Assembly (NCBI GenBank): GCA_026126305.1
Contig: JAHCJI010000001.1
Location: 1-64,000 of the forward strand
Reading direction: 5' to 3'
From: Phycisphaeraceae bacterium
GTDB taxonomy: Bacteria; Planctomycetota; Phycisphaerae; Phycisphaerales; UBA1924
DNA: 64,000 bases
The notes under the pieces were generated by a model, which was not told where the DNA came from, did no database searches, and was given only the letters and a program-made list of their open reading frames with translations. Below, in pieces: positions 9,184 through 19,932 of the stretch; the stretch's first letter is position 1; each line of letters opens with the position of its first letter. The translations under genes and the position numbers were made by a program.

Positions 9184-12100
9184 TCAGCAGCCGATGGCGA
9201 ACTCGTTCTGGAAGGCCAGGAAGTCGAAGATGGTCAGTTGGCCATCGCCGTCGAAGTCGGCACGCAGGTCGCCAACGGCGAAGAGGTTCTGGAAGGCCAG
9301 GAAGTCGAAGATGGTGAGCTGGCCGTCACCGTCAATGTCGGCTCGGCAAACGCCACCGAGAACGGCATCGATCGCGTCCAGGTCGTCCTGATTGACGAAC
9401 AGGTCGCCGGTCATGTCGGCCGAGAGGTCGAAGAACACGGCCTGGAAGGTGTCGCTCCAGTCGCCGTTGCCGCTGACGGCGGCGATGGCGTTGAGCTGAG
9501 CGACGATGTAGTCACGGTCGTGGATGTCGACCACGCCGTCGGCACCGGCGGTAGGGCCCCAACCCGGAGTCGTCAGCCCGTTCTCGTTGGAGACGTCGAA
9601 TCGGCTCCAGCCAGCCTGGTAGGAGATGGAACCATCGCCGATGATGGTGCCAAAGAGGTTGCCGCTGGTGGAAGACTCATCGACCAGCTCGAAGGCGCGC
9701 ATGCGATCGAGCTTGCCGGTCACGGGGTCGATGGCCAAGCCGTCGGCGAAGTAGCGGATGTCTTCGAGATCGAAGTTGCCGTCGCCGTTGAAATCGCCGA
9801 TGATTTCGAGGACCAGGTCGGTCCCGGACTGGAAGGAAGCCCGGTTCTCGAAGGCGGAGACCATCGCTGGGATGTCGCGGATGTCGCGGACGCCGTCGTT
9901 GTTGAAGTCGCCGGCAAGTCGGTTGCGAGCCGTGACTCGGCTGCCGTAGAGCACCACGCGTCCGGCCTGGTCGACGTAGTTTCCGCCGCCGATGACGCCG
10001 TCGGAGTAGGTCACGCCCGTGGTGCGGTTGGGAACCAGGCCCGTGTCAAAGCCCGCACCGCCGAAGGTGGCAAAGCGTGGGTCGCCCAGCACGTCGCTGT
10101 TCTCCAGCGTGAAGGCCTGGAGGTCGGGGTTCAGGTCGGGGTTGGGGAAGAGCACGAGCGGGTTGGTCAGGTCTTGCACAAAACTGATGGCGCCCACCAA
10201 AGCGAAGTTGCGGGCCAGGAACTCGGCCGGGGTGAACTCGACGGCGGGAACGGTGGGATCATCGACGAAGGCCGCGATGCTGCGGGTGATGTTGTTGAGG
10301 TAGGCCGCGGCCTGCTCGTTCTCGATGGGGGGCAGGCCGGTACCGATCTCGCCGCCCAAGGACGGGCGGACGGCGCGGGGGCTGCCGACGCTGCTGAAGG
10401 TCTGCAAGCCACCGATGGTGTATCCATCAGGCCCACCGGTCAGGATGTTCTCGATGGTCGGACGAGCGAAGACGGTGCCTCCCTGAAGATCGTTCTGGAC
10501 GGCCAGCACGTCGGCACGACCGGTGAAGAACCAGCGGTTGGCACGCTCGGCACCACTGTGGCCAATGGCCAGGCGGTGGTTGATGACGGTGTCTTCGATC
10601 GAGCCCGAGCCGCCCTTGTTGCTGGGCAGGAAGTCCGGGCCCAGGATGTTGAAGCGGGCCAGGTTCTCACGAGCGCCGACGTTCTCGCCCCGGCCCCACG
10701 AGGGATCCAGTCCGATGGAGTTCTGGAAGGCGTTGCGCGTACCCGAGCCCACGTCACGAGTGGAAAAGACGAGGTTCTCGCCGTTCTTACGACGGCCGGT
10801 CGCGCTGCCATGGCGCAGGTCGCTCATGGTGATCTCTTGGAGGCCGACACCGTAGTTCACCATCGCGGCCACGGGCGAGAAGGCGATGGGGGTATCGAAC
10901 ACCACGTCGGTCGCCGTCGGGGCCGGCGGATTGGCCGGGTCGAAGAGGCGCAGGCCGCCCAGGTCGGGCAACTTGCTGTTGCCCGCGGCCGGCGTGCCGT
11001 CCTTGTTGACGGGGATGATGTCCGAATCGCCATAGCCAGCCGATCCTGGAGTGCGGTTCAGAACAGCCGATCCGGGAATACGCACGGCCCAGCTGCTTGG
11101 AACGTCAACGATGGCAAGATCGATGCGGACACCGCCAGCCGACGAGGTGGCCGGGAAGGTGAATGGGCTGACGCGGAAGGTGCCGTCGGTCAGGGAGCGG
11201 AAGGGGCTGCCGCCGGGGTTGCCCGCGTTGAAGACGCCTGCGATCGGTCCGGCCACGCGCTCGCGGTAGAGCTCGCGGTTGGCGATGGCGTTCTCGGCGT
11301 CGAGGCCTCGCAAGCCGATGGCGGGGTTGTCGTCGTCGCGCGTGGTGTCATAGAAGCCCGTCGAGGCGAAGGGACCATCGGGGTCGTTGGTGAGCACGAA
11401 CTCCTCAAAGCCCTTGACCGAGCCCGTGGAGCGGTAGGTGACGATCCAGTGGGCGTCGGCGTCGTAGGTCGTCTTGCGCTGGCCGGCGGGGGCCAACTGG
11501 TCGATGCCCGGGCCAAAACGGCGGGCGAAACCGTCCAGGTCAACGTCGAAGTAGTCGTTGGTGGAGGTCGGGCCCTCGAAGAAGCTGGCAAAGAGCGTTG
11601 CGCCGGAGATGTTGACCAGGAAGGGACCACGCTGGATGGTGTCCTGCGTGTTGATGCCCGGGCTGCCAACATTCACGTCCGGGCCCGTGCCGGCGGGGTT
11701 GCTGGCATACGCACCCTCGATGCCCACGGTGCTCCGTTGCCAGTTTGTGCCCACGTTGCCATCGGCGTAGGGGTTGGGCATGTAGATCGAGGCGATGCCG
11801 TCGTCCAGGGGCCAGCCATCCTGTCCGTCGGCGTTGTAGGTCACTTGGACCACGGCGGTGGAGAAGTCGCGGCCGGCGTGGCTGGTGATGCTCGACCACA
11901 GGCCGAACTGTTCGACGCCGCTGTTGTTCAGGGCCTGCCAGTTATTGACGGGAATGAAGTTGATGCCGGTGCCCCAGGCGGCCTGGACCTCGGCAAGAGT
12001 GAGGATGCTGTTGTACAGCACGGCCGTCGTGCCAGCGGGGACCACGCCCCCGGGGATGTTGGCGGCGGTAACGGGCGCGCCACCGATGTCGTCCAGAACC

Positions 12101-12288
12101 CAGCCGGTCAGGTCGACCGATGAGCCGCCGGCGTTGAAGATCTCGACGTACTCCCAGTTGTTGTCCGGGTTGGACGCGGGGTTGTACATGATCTCGGTGA
12201 TGCGGATGTCCTGGGCGCTGGCCGAGGCGGCCATGCCGGCCAGCCCGCAGGCGGCCAGCAGCATCGAAACACGATTGCTCTTGTTCAT
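9184..12288 (-). CDS. Large exported lamin-tail-domain protein with GC-type dockerin
   Basis: Signal peptide (residues 1-25, ending ASASAQ) is followed by a lamin-tail domain (ITEIMYNPASNPDNNWEYVE, then LTGWVLDDIGG), a beta-sandwich common on bacterial exported nucleases and adhesion proteins. The central 300-700 region is not clearly assigned; residues about 463-525 (FSPVAAMVNYG, DVGSGTRNAF) recall the phosphate-binding PstS fold. Three ordinary EF-hand/dockerin-I-like loops follow: GDFNNDGVRDIRDI (about 794), GDFNGDGNFDLEDI (about 829) and ADMTGDLFVNQDDLD (about 956). Last comes the 54-residue GC-type module (coded by 9187-9348), ending at the terminal Cys. Length 1034 aa. GGAGAG lies before the ATG. 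The molecular role is unknown. Confidence 0.75.
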   Translation of the reverse strand: MNKSNRVSMLLAACGLAGMAASASAQDIRITEIMYNPASNPDNNWEYVEIFNAGGSSVDLTGWVLDDIGGAPVTAANIPGGVVPAGTTAVLYNSILTLAEVQAAWGTGINFIPVNNWQALNNSGVEQFGLWSSITSHAGRDFSTAVVQVTYNADGQDGWPLDDGIASIYMPNPYADGNVGTNWQRSTVGIEGAYASNPAGTGPDVNVGSPGINTQDTIQRGPFLVNISGATLFASFFEGPTSTNDYFDVDLDGFARRFGPGIDQLAPAGQRKTTYDADAHWIVTYRSTGSVKGFEEFVLTNDPDGPFASTGFYDTTRDDDNPAIGLRGLDAENAIANRELYRERVAGPIAGVFNAGNPGGSPFRSLTDGTFRVSPFTFPATSSAGGVRIDLAIVDVPSSWAVRIPGSAVLNRTPGSAGYGDSDIIPVNKDGTPAAGNSKLPDLGGLRLFDPANPPAPTATDVVFDTPIAFSPVAAMVNYGVGLQEITMSDLRHGSATGRRKNGENLVFSTRDVGSGTRNAFQNSIGLDPSWGRGENVGARENLARFNILGPDFLPSNKGGSGSIEDTVINHRLAIGHSGAERANRWFFTGRADVLAVQNDLQGGTVFARPTIENILTGGPDGYTIGGLQTFSSVGSPRAVRPSLGGEIGTGLPPIENEQAAAYLNNITRSIAAFVDDPTVPAVEFTPAEFLARNFALVGAISFVQDLTNPLVLFPNPDLNPDLQAFTLENSDVLGDPRFATFGGAGFDTGLVPNRTTGVTYSDGVIGGGNYVDQAGRVVLYGSRVTARNRLAGDFNNDGVRDIRDIPAMVSAFENRASFQSGTDLVLEIIGDFNGDGNFDLEDIRYFADGLAIDPVTGKLDRMRAFELVDESSTSGNLFGTIIGDGSISYQAGWSRFDVSNENGLTTPGWGPTAGADGVVDIHDRDYIVAQLNAIAAVSGNGDWSDTFQAVFFDLSADMTGDLFVNQDDLDAIDAVLGGVCRADIDGDGQLTIFDFLAFQNLFAVGDLRADFDGDGQLTIFDFLAFQNEFAIGC

Positions 12289-12414
12289 GGGAACTTCTCT
12301 CCGCTCGAAAGGGTGATACCGTGCTCACTCATGGTCCCGGCCCCGGGCGACAACCCAAGGCCGCTCCTCCAAATGCGGGGGGCGGACCATGCCCCCGCGT
12401 GTGTCTGGGTCAGC

Positions 12415-12443
12415 AAAAACCGAGGCCGCGCTTTCACGCGGCC
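12415..12443 (-). terminator. Rho-independent terminator after the H-x9-DG pseudopilin
   Basis: Stem GGCCGCG/CGCGGCC with a 6-nt loop, then TCGG and five T on the minus strand. It sits 12 bp past the stop codon of the 12455-13477 gene and separates it from the lamin-tail gene downstream. Confidence 0.8.
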
Positions 12444-12454
12444 CGGTCGGGGGA

Positions 12455-13477
12455 TCAACGGTCGATCAACACGCTGATGTTGCGTCCGGTCAGGCTGTAG
12501 AACTGGTCGCCCCACAACCGCTTCTCGATGGTTTCTTGCACCGAGTGCAGCGCCACGTGCCCATCGGCGAAGACGAAGTTTGCCTTACCGCCGTGCTTTC
12601 GGCTGACGGCGTTGAGGTTTGTGCGAGGGTCTTCGATGGCCCCAGCACCGACCTGCTTGGGATCGACGATGTCACGATCGGGGTCGGGATAGGCGAACCG
12701 CGCCTCGGTGCCCGTGCCCGGCGGCTCACGATAAACTTCCTGGCCCGCGCTGCGGCCGACGAACGGGGTGATGGGGCGGTGGCTCTTGATCACCTGGCCC
12801 ACACGGACGGTCTCCCAGTCCTTGCCTTCCTGGAACTCGGTGGCCAGGATGGTCGTGCTGTGGCTGTTGATCCAATCGGGGTTCACCAGGCGGTTGCGGC
12901 GCGGGCCGCTGGTGGCAAACTTGTTCCGCGGAAAGACCGCCGCATTGCCCGCAAAGGCCACACGCTTCAGTTGGCGGTCTTCGGGCGTGGGCGAGCCGAT
13001 GGTCCCGCCCAGGTCGTTCACCTGCCCGGGCTCCCAGTCGTCGAAATTCTTGCCCGGGTTGGTGGCCGGCGCGCCGCCGTTGAGCGCCGCGGGCGAGGCG
13101 AAGGCGTCGGTGGGCACGTTGCCACTCTCGAACAGGGCCCATGACCAGTGGACGTAGCCCGTAGCCGGCACGGGGTTCGATTCCAACTGATCACGAATGC
13201 GCCAGGTCTCGCCCGTCAGGCTGTCGCCGTAGACATACGCCGGCGGGAACACCTTGAAATCCACCGTGTAATTCGTCACGGCCTGCCCCACCGCTCGCAA
13301 CTGGGCTGCGGCTTTGATCTGCTGAGCGGTCGCGCGGGCCTTGCTCAGGCTTGGCAGCAAGATCCCGATGAGCAACGCGATGATGGCGATGACCACCAGC
13401 AACTCGATCAGTGTAAATGCCCGGGCCGCCAACGGCACGCGGCCTGTTCGATGGGTATGAATGGGCGTCCGATCCAT
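12455..13477 (-). CDS. H-x9-DG type pseudopilin (prepilin-like protein)
   Basis: Secreted or pilus-associated protein of the family greatly expanded in Planctomycetes. The N terminus has a basic leader and the class III signal AFTLIELLVVIAIIALLIG (about residues 19-37), with Ala rather than Gly before the conserved Phe and Glu5 present. The C-terminal signature is H-GGKANFVFA-DG, exactly His, nine residues, Asp-Gly. Length 340 aa. ATG 13477 is preferred to an earlier in-frame start at 13687 because GAGGGG precedes it and the earlier region crosses a terminator. It stands alone among dockerin genes, and its prepilin peptidase is not in the window. The exact role of this family is not known. 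Confidence 0.88.
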   Translation of the reverse strand: MDRTPIHTHRTGRVPLAARAFTLIELLVVIAIIALLIGILLPSLSKARATAQQIKAAAQLRAVGQAVTNYTVDFKVFPPAYVYGDSLTGETWRIRDQLESNPVPATGYVHWSWALFESGNVPTDAFASPAALNGGAPATNPGKNFDDWEPGQVNDLGGTIGSPTPEDRQLKRVAFAGNAAVFPRNKFATSGPRRNRLVNPDWINSHSTTILATEFQEGKDWETVRVGQVIKSHRPITPFVGRSAGQEVYREPPGTGTEARFAYPDPDRDIVDPKQVGAGAIEDPRTNLNAVSRKHGGKANFVFADGHVALHSVQETIEKRLWGDQFYSLTGRNISVLIDR

Positions 13478-13789
13478 GGGCGTTTTCCCCTCAAGCAACA
13501 CCGTTCCATGCGGATGCTGCACGCCCGGACCGAACCGGCGGAGCATCCGCGAGGACGAATGTTTCGAGGAACAACGACAAGAAAACAAGCACCCAAGAAT
13601 CAAGCAGATGGCCAGCCGCAACCCGTGGCTGTCGCTCTTGATGAGACCTGAATAAAAAACCCCGCCGCGGGCGTCGCGGCGGGGCATTGTTTAGATTGGG
13701 TCAGGATGTCTTCAATCTGGGACGGTGCCAGATTCAGCGCATTCTTCACGAAGATTCTGGATCCGCAACGATCCGAGCGGTTTGGGGAA
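13478..13789. other. Gene-free spacer with terminator
   Basis: The only structured element is the strong hairpin at 13654-13684 ending the upstream minus-strand gene. Positions 13488-13650 should hold the promoter of the pseudopilin gene, but no clear -35/-10 pair could be picked out. Confidence 0.5.
13654..13684 (-). terminator. Strong rho-independent terminator
   Basis: Ten-base-pair GC stem CCCCGCCGCG/CGCGGCGGGG with a 5-nt loop, followed on the minus strand by six T. It ends the transcript of the 13790-15163 dockerin gene. Confidence 0.88.
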
Positions 13790-15163
13790 TCAGTCGCAGC
13801 CCGCGGCGAACTCGTTCTGGAACACCAGGAAGTCGAAGATGGTCAGAACGCCGTCGCCGTCAAAGTCAGCGGCCAGATCTCCGTCGGCAAAGAGGTTCTG
13901 GAACTCGAGGAAGTCAAAGATGGTGAGCTGGCCATCTCCGTCGAGATCGACGCGGCACGCCTCGCCCGCGCATGCCCAGATGGCGATGTTGCGTGCCGTG
14001 TCGCCGCCGGCGAAGGAAAACCCGCCGGTGAGCACCAGCGAGCTGCCCAGGCCCGGGTAGTCGTACTCGACAATGGCGGCCACGCCGGGAACGCTGCCTC
14101 CGGCGATACCGCCACCGACCGACTGCCACGCGTCGCCTTCCCACGATGCGAATCCTCCGACGAACTCGGAGCCCGAAGAGACGAAGCTGCCGCCGGCATA
14201 GAGCCGGGAACCATCGCCCACGTCGGCGATGTTCAGGGAGGTGACGGTGTCGTTGAACCCTTCGCCAATCGTGGCGAAGCGATCTCCGTTCCAGCGTACG
14301 ATGCAGTTGGCCGCGGTGCCGCCGGCGTCGAAGAAGTTGCCGCCGACGACCAGTTCGTCGCCCTCGCCGAAGTCATAGACGGTCATGATGTTGGCGCGTG
14401 GGTTGGATCCTCCCGTCAAGCCGCCGCCGACCTCGACGAACTCTCGGCCATTCCAGCGGGCGATGTGCCCGTTGCGGCCGCCGGGCACGCTGAATCGACC
14501 GACGATGTAGAGTTCGGGCCCGTCGCCTGCGTCGTAGAGCAGGAAGTCGTTGACCGCACCGATGACCCCGTCGCCAAAACCACGCCAGGCGTTCCCATCC
14601 CACGCCGCGATGCCCGCCGCGGGTATATCGAACCCACCGCCAAGTGAGGCCGCGGCCGTAAAGACGCCGCCAACGAAGAGGAGTTCCTCGCCCTCAAACT
14701 CGATGACGCGCATGCCCAGCACCTGGCCGTTGAGCCCGCCGTTGAGCGGGTCCCAGAAGTCGCCCTCGGGCGAAACCTCGAAGCGTGCGATGTTGCTCAC
14801 GCTCGTGCCGTCGGCCAGGACGAATCCGCCGCCCGCGAAGAAGTCACCACGATACGTCGTGGCCACGTTACTGCCCAGGATCAGACCCGTCGCGGTGGTC
14901 AGGCCCGAAGTGCCGAAAGTGCGCCAGCCGTCGATGGGGTTCCACCGCGCGTTGCCGTTGGCCGCGACACCGCCAGCGCCCGTGAAGCGCCCGCTGATGA
15001 GCACCTCGGGCCCATCGCCCAAGTCCGTAATAGCCAGCCCCTTGCGCAAGCTCAGCGTGTCGACACCCGGGTCGCCGATCTCCAAGAGCCAGTCGGCGGT
15101 ACACTGCGCCAAGGCCGAGCCCGCCAACAAGCCCGTCGCCATCAGTCCGATAAGTTGTCGCAT
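13790..15163 (-). CDS. Exported kelch-like beta-propeller protein with GC-type dockerin
   Basis: Signal peptide MRQLIGLMATGLLAGSALAQ, then about seven repeats of roughly 50 residues with the pattern IARWNG..W..(V/F)G.GL followed by .L.....(E/D)LVVGG.F, as in ARWNPIDGWRTFG, AAWDGNAWRGFGDG, ARWNGREFVEVGGGL and VRWNGDRFATIGEGF. This is a delta-60/kelch-type propeller. The C-terminal module (coded by 13796-13957) is the double EF-hand dockerin ending GCD. Length 457 aa. ATG 15163 is chosen over 15223 because GGGAGG lies just upstream and the signal peptide then starts cleanly. No catalytic residues are evident; binding or display is the likely role. Confidence 0.8.
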   Translation of the reverse strand: MRQLIGLMATGLLAGSALAQCTADWLLEIGDPGVDTLSLRKGLAITDLGDGPEVLISGRFTGAGGVAANGNARWNPIDGWRTFGTSGLTTATGLILGSNVATTYRGDFFAGGGFVLADGTSVSNIARFEVSPEGDFWDPLNGGLNGQVLGMRVIEFEGEELLFVGGVFTAAASLGGGFDIPAAGIAAWDGNAWRGFGDGVIGAVNDFLLYDAGDGPELYIVGRFSVPGGRNGHIARWNGREFVEVGGGLTGGSNPRANIMTVYDFGEGDELVVGGNFFDAGGTAANCIVRWNGDRFATIGEGFNDTVTSLNIADVGDGSRLYAGGSFVSSGSEFVGGFASWEGDAWQSVGGGIAGGSVPGVAAIVEYDYPGLGSSLVLTGGFSFAGGDTARNIAIWACAGEACRVDLDGDGQLTIFDFLEFQNLFADGDLAADFDGDGVLTIFDFLVFQNEFAAGCD

Positions 15164-15284
15164 CGCCAATCCTCCCGTGTCGTAACAGCTAGTTTGCTCG
15201 TTCCTGCTCGGGCCTATGTTCAAACTGGCCCCGGTGTTTCACGAACTCTAACCATCCACCCCAACACCCATCCAGGAGGCCGCC

Positions 15285-15794
15285 TTGCAAACCACAGCAC
15301 CTTTGCAGCAACACACTTGGCTCCTGCGCATGGTCGGTTCATGGACCTTTTCGGGCTCGGGCGACATGGGGCCCGATCAACCGCCGCACGAATTCTCGGG
15401 CGTTGAGGAAGTCCGTGGCCTGGGCAATCTCTGGATCGTGATGGAAGGCAGAGGGGCCATGCCCGATGGCACGCCCGCCAACACGCTCATGACCCTTGGC
15501 TATGACACGGCGTCGGGCAAGTTCGTCGGGACGTGGGTCGGCTCGATGATGACCCACCTGTTTACCTACGAGGGCTCACTGGATGATGCGGGCCGGGTGC
15601 TGACCCTCGACTCGGTGGGGCCGAGCTTCGCCCCGGGCGCGATGCCCGGCACGATGGCGCGATACCAAGACATCATCGAGCAGGTCAGTGAGAATCACCG
15701 CATCCTGCGATCTCGGATGGTGCATGACGACGGCACACACACCCAATTCATGGAAGCGCACTACCACCGCGCCCCGGGGGCTATGGCACGGTAA
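15285..15794 (+). CDS. DUF1579-family protein
   Basis: Small soluble protein of 169 aa resembling DUF1579, a lipocalin-like beta-barrel family of unknown function: LLRMVGSWTFSGSG at the start, FSGVEEVRGLGNLWIVMEG, then YDTASGKFVGTWV and a C-terminal HYHRAP. The start codon is TTG, fixed by a perfect AGGAGG at 15274-15279 with a 5-nt spacer. No signal peptide. The gene is convergent with the glycosyltransferase gene, and the two 3' ends overlap by 14 bp. It stands alone on this strand. Confidence 0.82.
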   Translation: MQTTAPLQQHTWLLRMVGSWTFSGSGDMGPDQPPHEFSGVEEVRGLGNLWIVMEGRGAMPDGTPANTLMTLGYDTASGKFVGTWVGSMMTHLFTYEGSLDDAGRVLTLDSVGPSFAPGAMPGTMARYQDIIEQVSENHRILRSRMVHDDGTHTQFMEAHYHRAPGAMAR

Positions 15795-17325
15795 CCGAAA
15801 AGCCTTCAGGCTTGAGCTCCAGTGACCCGGAAATCTCGGAAGCGTCCTCCGATGCCGCTGAAGGACTCGCCGGCGCGCGACTCGGCTTACGCCCGATAGC
15901 GATGACACTCAAGCCAGGCAGGCCATCGAACCGCTCGATGATCTTTGCAACCGGCAGCAACCTGTTGAACAACTTCATCTGGGTGGGCGAGAGGTCTCTT
16001 CTTCCCAGTCTTCCACTGACATACCACCCCAGCACGCCCAGTCGATTGAACTCACGCGTCTGAACGACCTCGAAGCCGGCCGCTTGCATGCGCTCTGTGA
16101 TCATCGCCCGGGTATAGCGCCGATGGTGTCCCAGCGTTCGGTCGCATTCGGTGAAGAGCCAATCGTGCGCTGGCACCAGGATGATGGCGTGCCCGCCGGG
16201 TTGGAGCACGTCGTGGTAGTTCTTCAATGCCGCGATGTCGTCCTCGATGTGCTCGACGACGTTGAGCGAGATGACCGTGTCGGGTTGCTCGTCGGCGAGA
16301 CCATCGAAGTGTGCCGGATCGCTCAGGTCCATGCGCATGGCGCGGATGTTGGCCAGGTGCGAGTAACGCCTTGCGATGACCTCGGTGTAGTACGGGTCCA
16401 GGTCGGCGCACACCAGGCGCTCCCGGTCGAGCAGTTGCTCGGTAAAATTGCCGATGCCGCAACCAGCCTCGAACACCCGTTGCCCAATGTACGTCCTGAA
16501 TTGATTCAGCATCCAGCGATTGAAGCCCCGGGCCCGGCGGACGCTCTCGAGCACGTAGTACCCGTCGTGCGTGGTGAACCGGCGATCAAAGAAGCGGTAC
16601 TTGAACAGCAGCCACAGCGCCTGCACGCCGTCCTTCCACCCGATGTTCTTGCCTTCGGCATATCCGCGACCGTGGTAGCTGATGGGCACCTCGTAGATGC
16701 GAGCGTTCCATTGGGCCAGGCGCGTGGTCAGCTCGGGCTCGATGCCGAAGCGATCGCTCTTGAGGGGGATCTGCTTGAGGATATCTGTGCGGACGGCCTT
16801 GTAGCACGTCTCCATGTCGGTCAGGTTGATGTCGTTCAGGACGTTGCTGGTCAGCGTGAGCAGGCGGTTGGCCAGGCTGTGCCAGAACAGCAGCACGCGG
16901 CGCTGCTCGCTGGCGGCAAAGCGCGAGCCGAACACCGCGTCGGCGTGCCCTTCGAGGATGGGCCGCAGCACGCGCGGGTACTCGGCCGGGTCGTACTCCA
17001 GGTCGCTGTCCTGCACGATGGCGATGTCGCCCGTGCATTCGCCGATGGCGCGACGGATAGCACGGCCCTTGCCGTAGTTCTTATCCTGGAAGAACACGCG
17101 CACACGCGGGTCGGCCTTAGCCAGTTCGGTCAGGATCTCACGCGAGGCGTCCTTGCTGCCGTCGTCCACCGCCACGAGTTCGATCTCGAGCCCCAGCGCG
17201 TCCACCGGGCTGGCGAACACCTTCTCGACGATCGCCCGCAGCGTCCGCGCCTCGTTGTACACGGGCATCAGCACGCTGAGTTTGCGGTAGGCCGATTGTT
17301 CATTCATGATGTTTGGATTTCTCAT
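15781..17325 (-). CDS. Family 2 glycosyltransferase fused to a class I methyltransferase
   Basis: Residues about 14-245 are a DPM1/DolP-mannosyltransferase-like GT2: LSVLMPVYNEARTLRAIV, VDDGSKD at 53-59 and the DxD-like QDSDLEYDP at 105. Residues about 278-430 are a SAM-dependent methyltransferase: FEAGCGIGNFTEQLL from residue 285 is the SAM-binding loop, and LNVVEHIEDD (354) is motif III. The C terminus (about 475-514) is Ser/Ala-rich. It probably adds a sugar to a lipid carrier and methylates a glycan or polyprenyl intermediate; substrates are unknown. Length 514 aa. An ATG at 17307 is an alternative start. It is 13 bp downstream of glnS, likely co-transcribed. No membrane anchor is obvious. 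Confidence 0.85.
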   Translation of the reverse strand: MRNPNIMNEQSAYRKLSVLMPVYNEARTLRAIVEKVFASPVDALGLEIELVAVDDGSKDASREILTELAKADPRVRVFFQDKNYGKGRAIRRAIGECTGDIAIVQDSDLEYDPAEYPRVLRPILEGHADAVFGSRFAASEQRRVLLFWHSLANRLLTLTSNVLNDINLTDMETCYKAVRTDILKQIPLKSDRFGIEPELTTRLAQWNARIYEVPISYHGRGYAEGKNIGWKDGVQALWLLFKYRFFDRRFTTHDGYYVLESVRRARGFNRWMLNQFRTYIGQRVFEAGCGIGNFTEQLLDRERLVCADLDPYYTEVIARRYSHLANIRAMRMDLSDPAHFDGLADEQPDTVISLNVVEHIEDDIAALKNYHDVLQPGGHAIILVPAHDWLFTECDRTLGHHRRYTRAMITERMQAAGFEVVQTREFNRLGVLGWYVSGRLGRRDLSPTQMKLFNRLLPVAKIIERFDGLPGLSVIAIGRKPSRAPASPSAASEDASEISGSLELKPEGFSVTVP

Positions 17326-17338
17326 GTTCGCTCCAGTC

Positions 17339-19177
<1,839 letters not shown>

Positions 19178-19205
19178 GGCAAAGCGTATGGCCTTTGGCC
19201 GCTGC

Positions 19206-19583
19206 TCAGCCTTCGGCAATCACCGATGCCAACGCCATCGTTCCCGTGTGCGTCAGGCTCAGGTGCCAGCGGGTCGCCCCGATGCCTGTGGCCAGTTCGG
19301 CAGCCTTGCCGTGCAGGAAGAGGTCCGGTTTGCCACTGGCCCCGCGCACGACCTCGATATCCGTCCAGCCCACCCCCTGGGCCCAGCCCGTGCCGAGGGC
19401 CTTCAACACCGCCTCCTTGGCGGCAAACCGAGCGGCCAGGTGCTCGTCTCGCCGGGGTCCGTCGCCCGCATACGCCCGCTCGCCCTCGGTGAACACACGC
19501 TCAAGGAAGCGATCTCCAAAACGCTCGACCGAGCGGCCCAGCCTTGCCACTTCTACCAGGTCCACTCCGTGACCGACAATCAT
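19206..19583 (-). CDS. acpS: Holo-[acyl-carrier-protein] synthase
   Basis: Transfers 4'-phosphopantetheine from CoA to acyl carrier protein, a cytosolic step in fatty acid synthesis. Family motifs are clear: [12 protein letters not shown] at the N terminus (Mg-binding Asp) and [14 protein letters not shown] (catalytic Glu-Lys region), then a C-terminal [13 protein letters not shown]. Length 125 aa, normal. Overlaps the fmdB-like gene upstream by 4 bp (ATGA), indicating translational coupling. Confidence 0.95.
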   Translation of the reverse strand: MIVGHGVDLVEVARLGRSVERFGDRFLERVFTEGERAYAGDGPRRDEHLAARFAAKEAVLKALGTGWAQGVGWTDIEVVRGASGKPDLFLHGKAAELATGIGATRWHLSLTHTGTMALASVIAEG

Positions 19584-19912
19584 GCCTTGGCGGCCTTGGG
19601 CTTCGGATCGGGCTTCTTCTTGTCGGGCTTTGTCTCAGATGTCGTGGGCTGTGATTCGGTCTTGCCCTCGCCCTTGCCCTCAGGCTTACCTTCGGGCTTG
19701 TCGGCACTGGCGGCCTTCTTGTACCCCTCGCTGCGGTAGTCGGTCTGGTAGAAGCCCGAGCCCTTGAACAGCAGCGCCGCCCCCGTGCCGATGAGCCGTT
19801 CGAGGGCGGGCTTGCCACATTCGGGGCAGGTGCGCTTGACCTTGTCGCTCATGCTCTGGAAGAGTTCGAACTTGTGGTCGCACGCCGTGCAGTGGTAGTC
19901 GTAGGTCGGCAC
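19580..19912 (-). CDS. FmdB-type zinc-ribbon protein
   Basis: Small (110 aa) putative regulatory zinc-ribbon protein. The N terminus MPTYDYHCTACDHKFELFQ and the second pair CPECGKP form the four-Cys ribbon, followed by a typical LIGTGAALLFKGSGFYQTDY. The last about 40 residues are a charged Lys/Glu/Pro tail. GTG 19912 is preferred over GTG 19921 because GGGAG lies 8 nt before the former and abuts the latter, and FmdB proteins begin MPTY. Located between grpE and acpS in one transcript. Role unknown beyond metal binding. Confidence 0.88.
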   Translation of the reverse strand: MPTYDYHCTACDHKFELFQSMSDKVKRTCPECGKPALERLIGTGAALLFKGSGFYQTDYRSEGYKKAASADKPEGKPEGKGEGKTESQPTTSETKPDKKKPDPKPKAAKA

Positions 19913-19932
19913 AATCCACACTCCCGGGCGAT

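Noticed and set aside
9238..12123. 961-aa plus-strand open frame opposite the lamin-tail gene
   Set aside because: Shadow frame of a GC-rich gene; the minus-strand protein has a signal peptide and domains.
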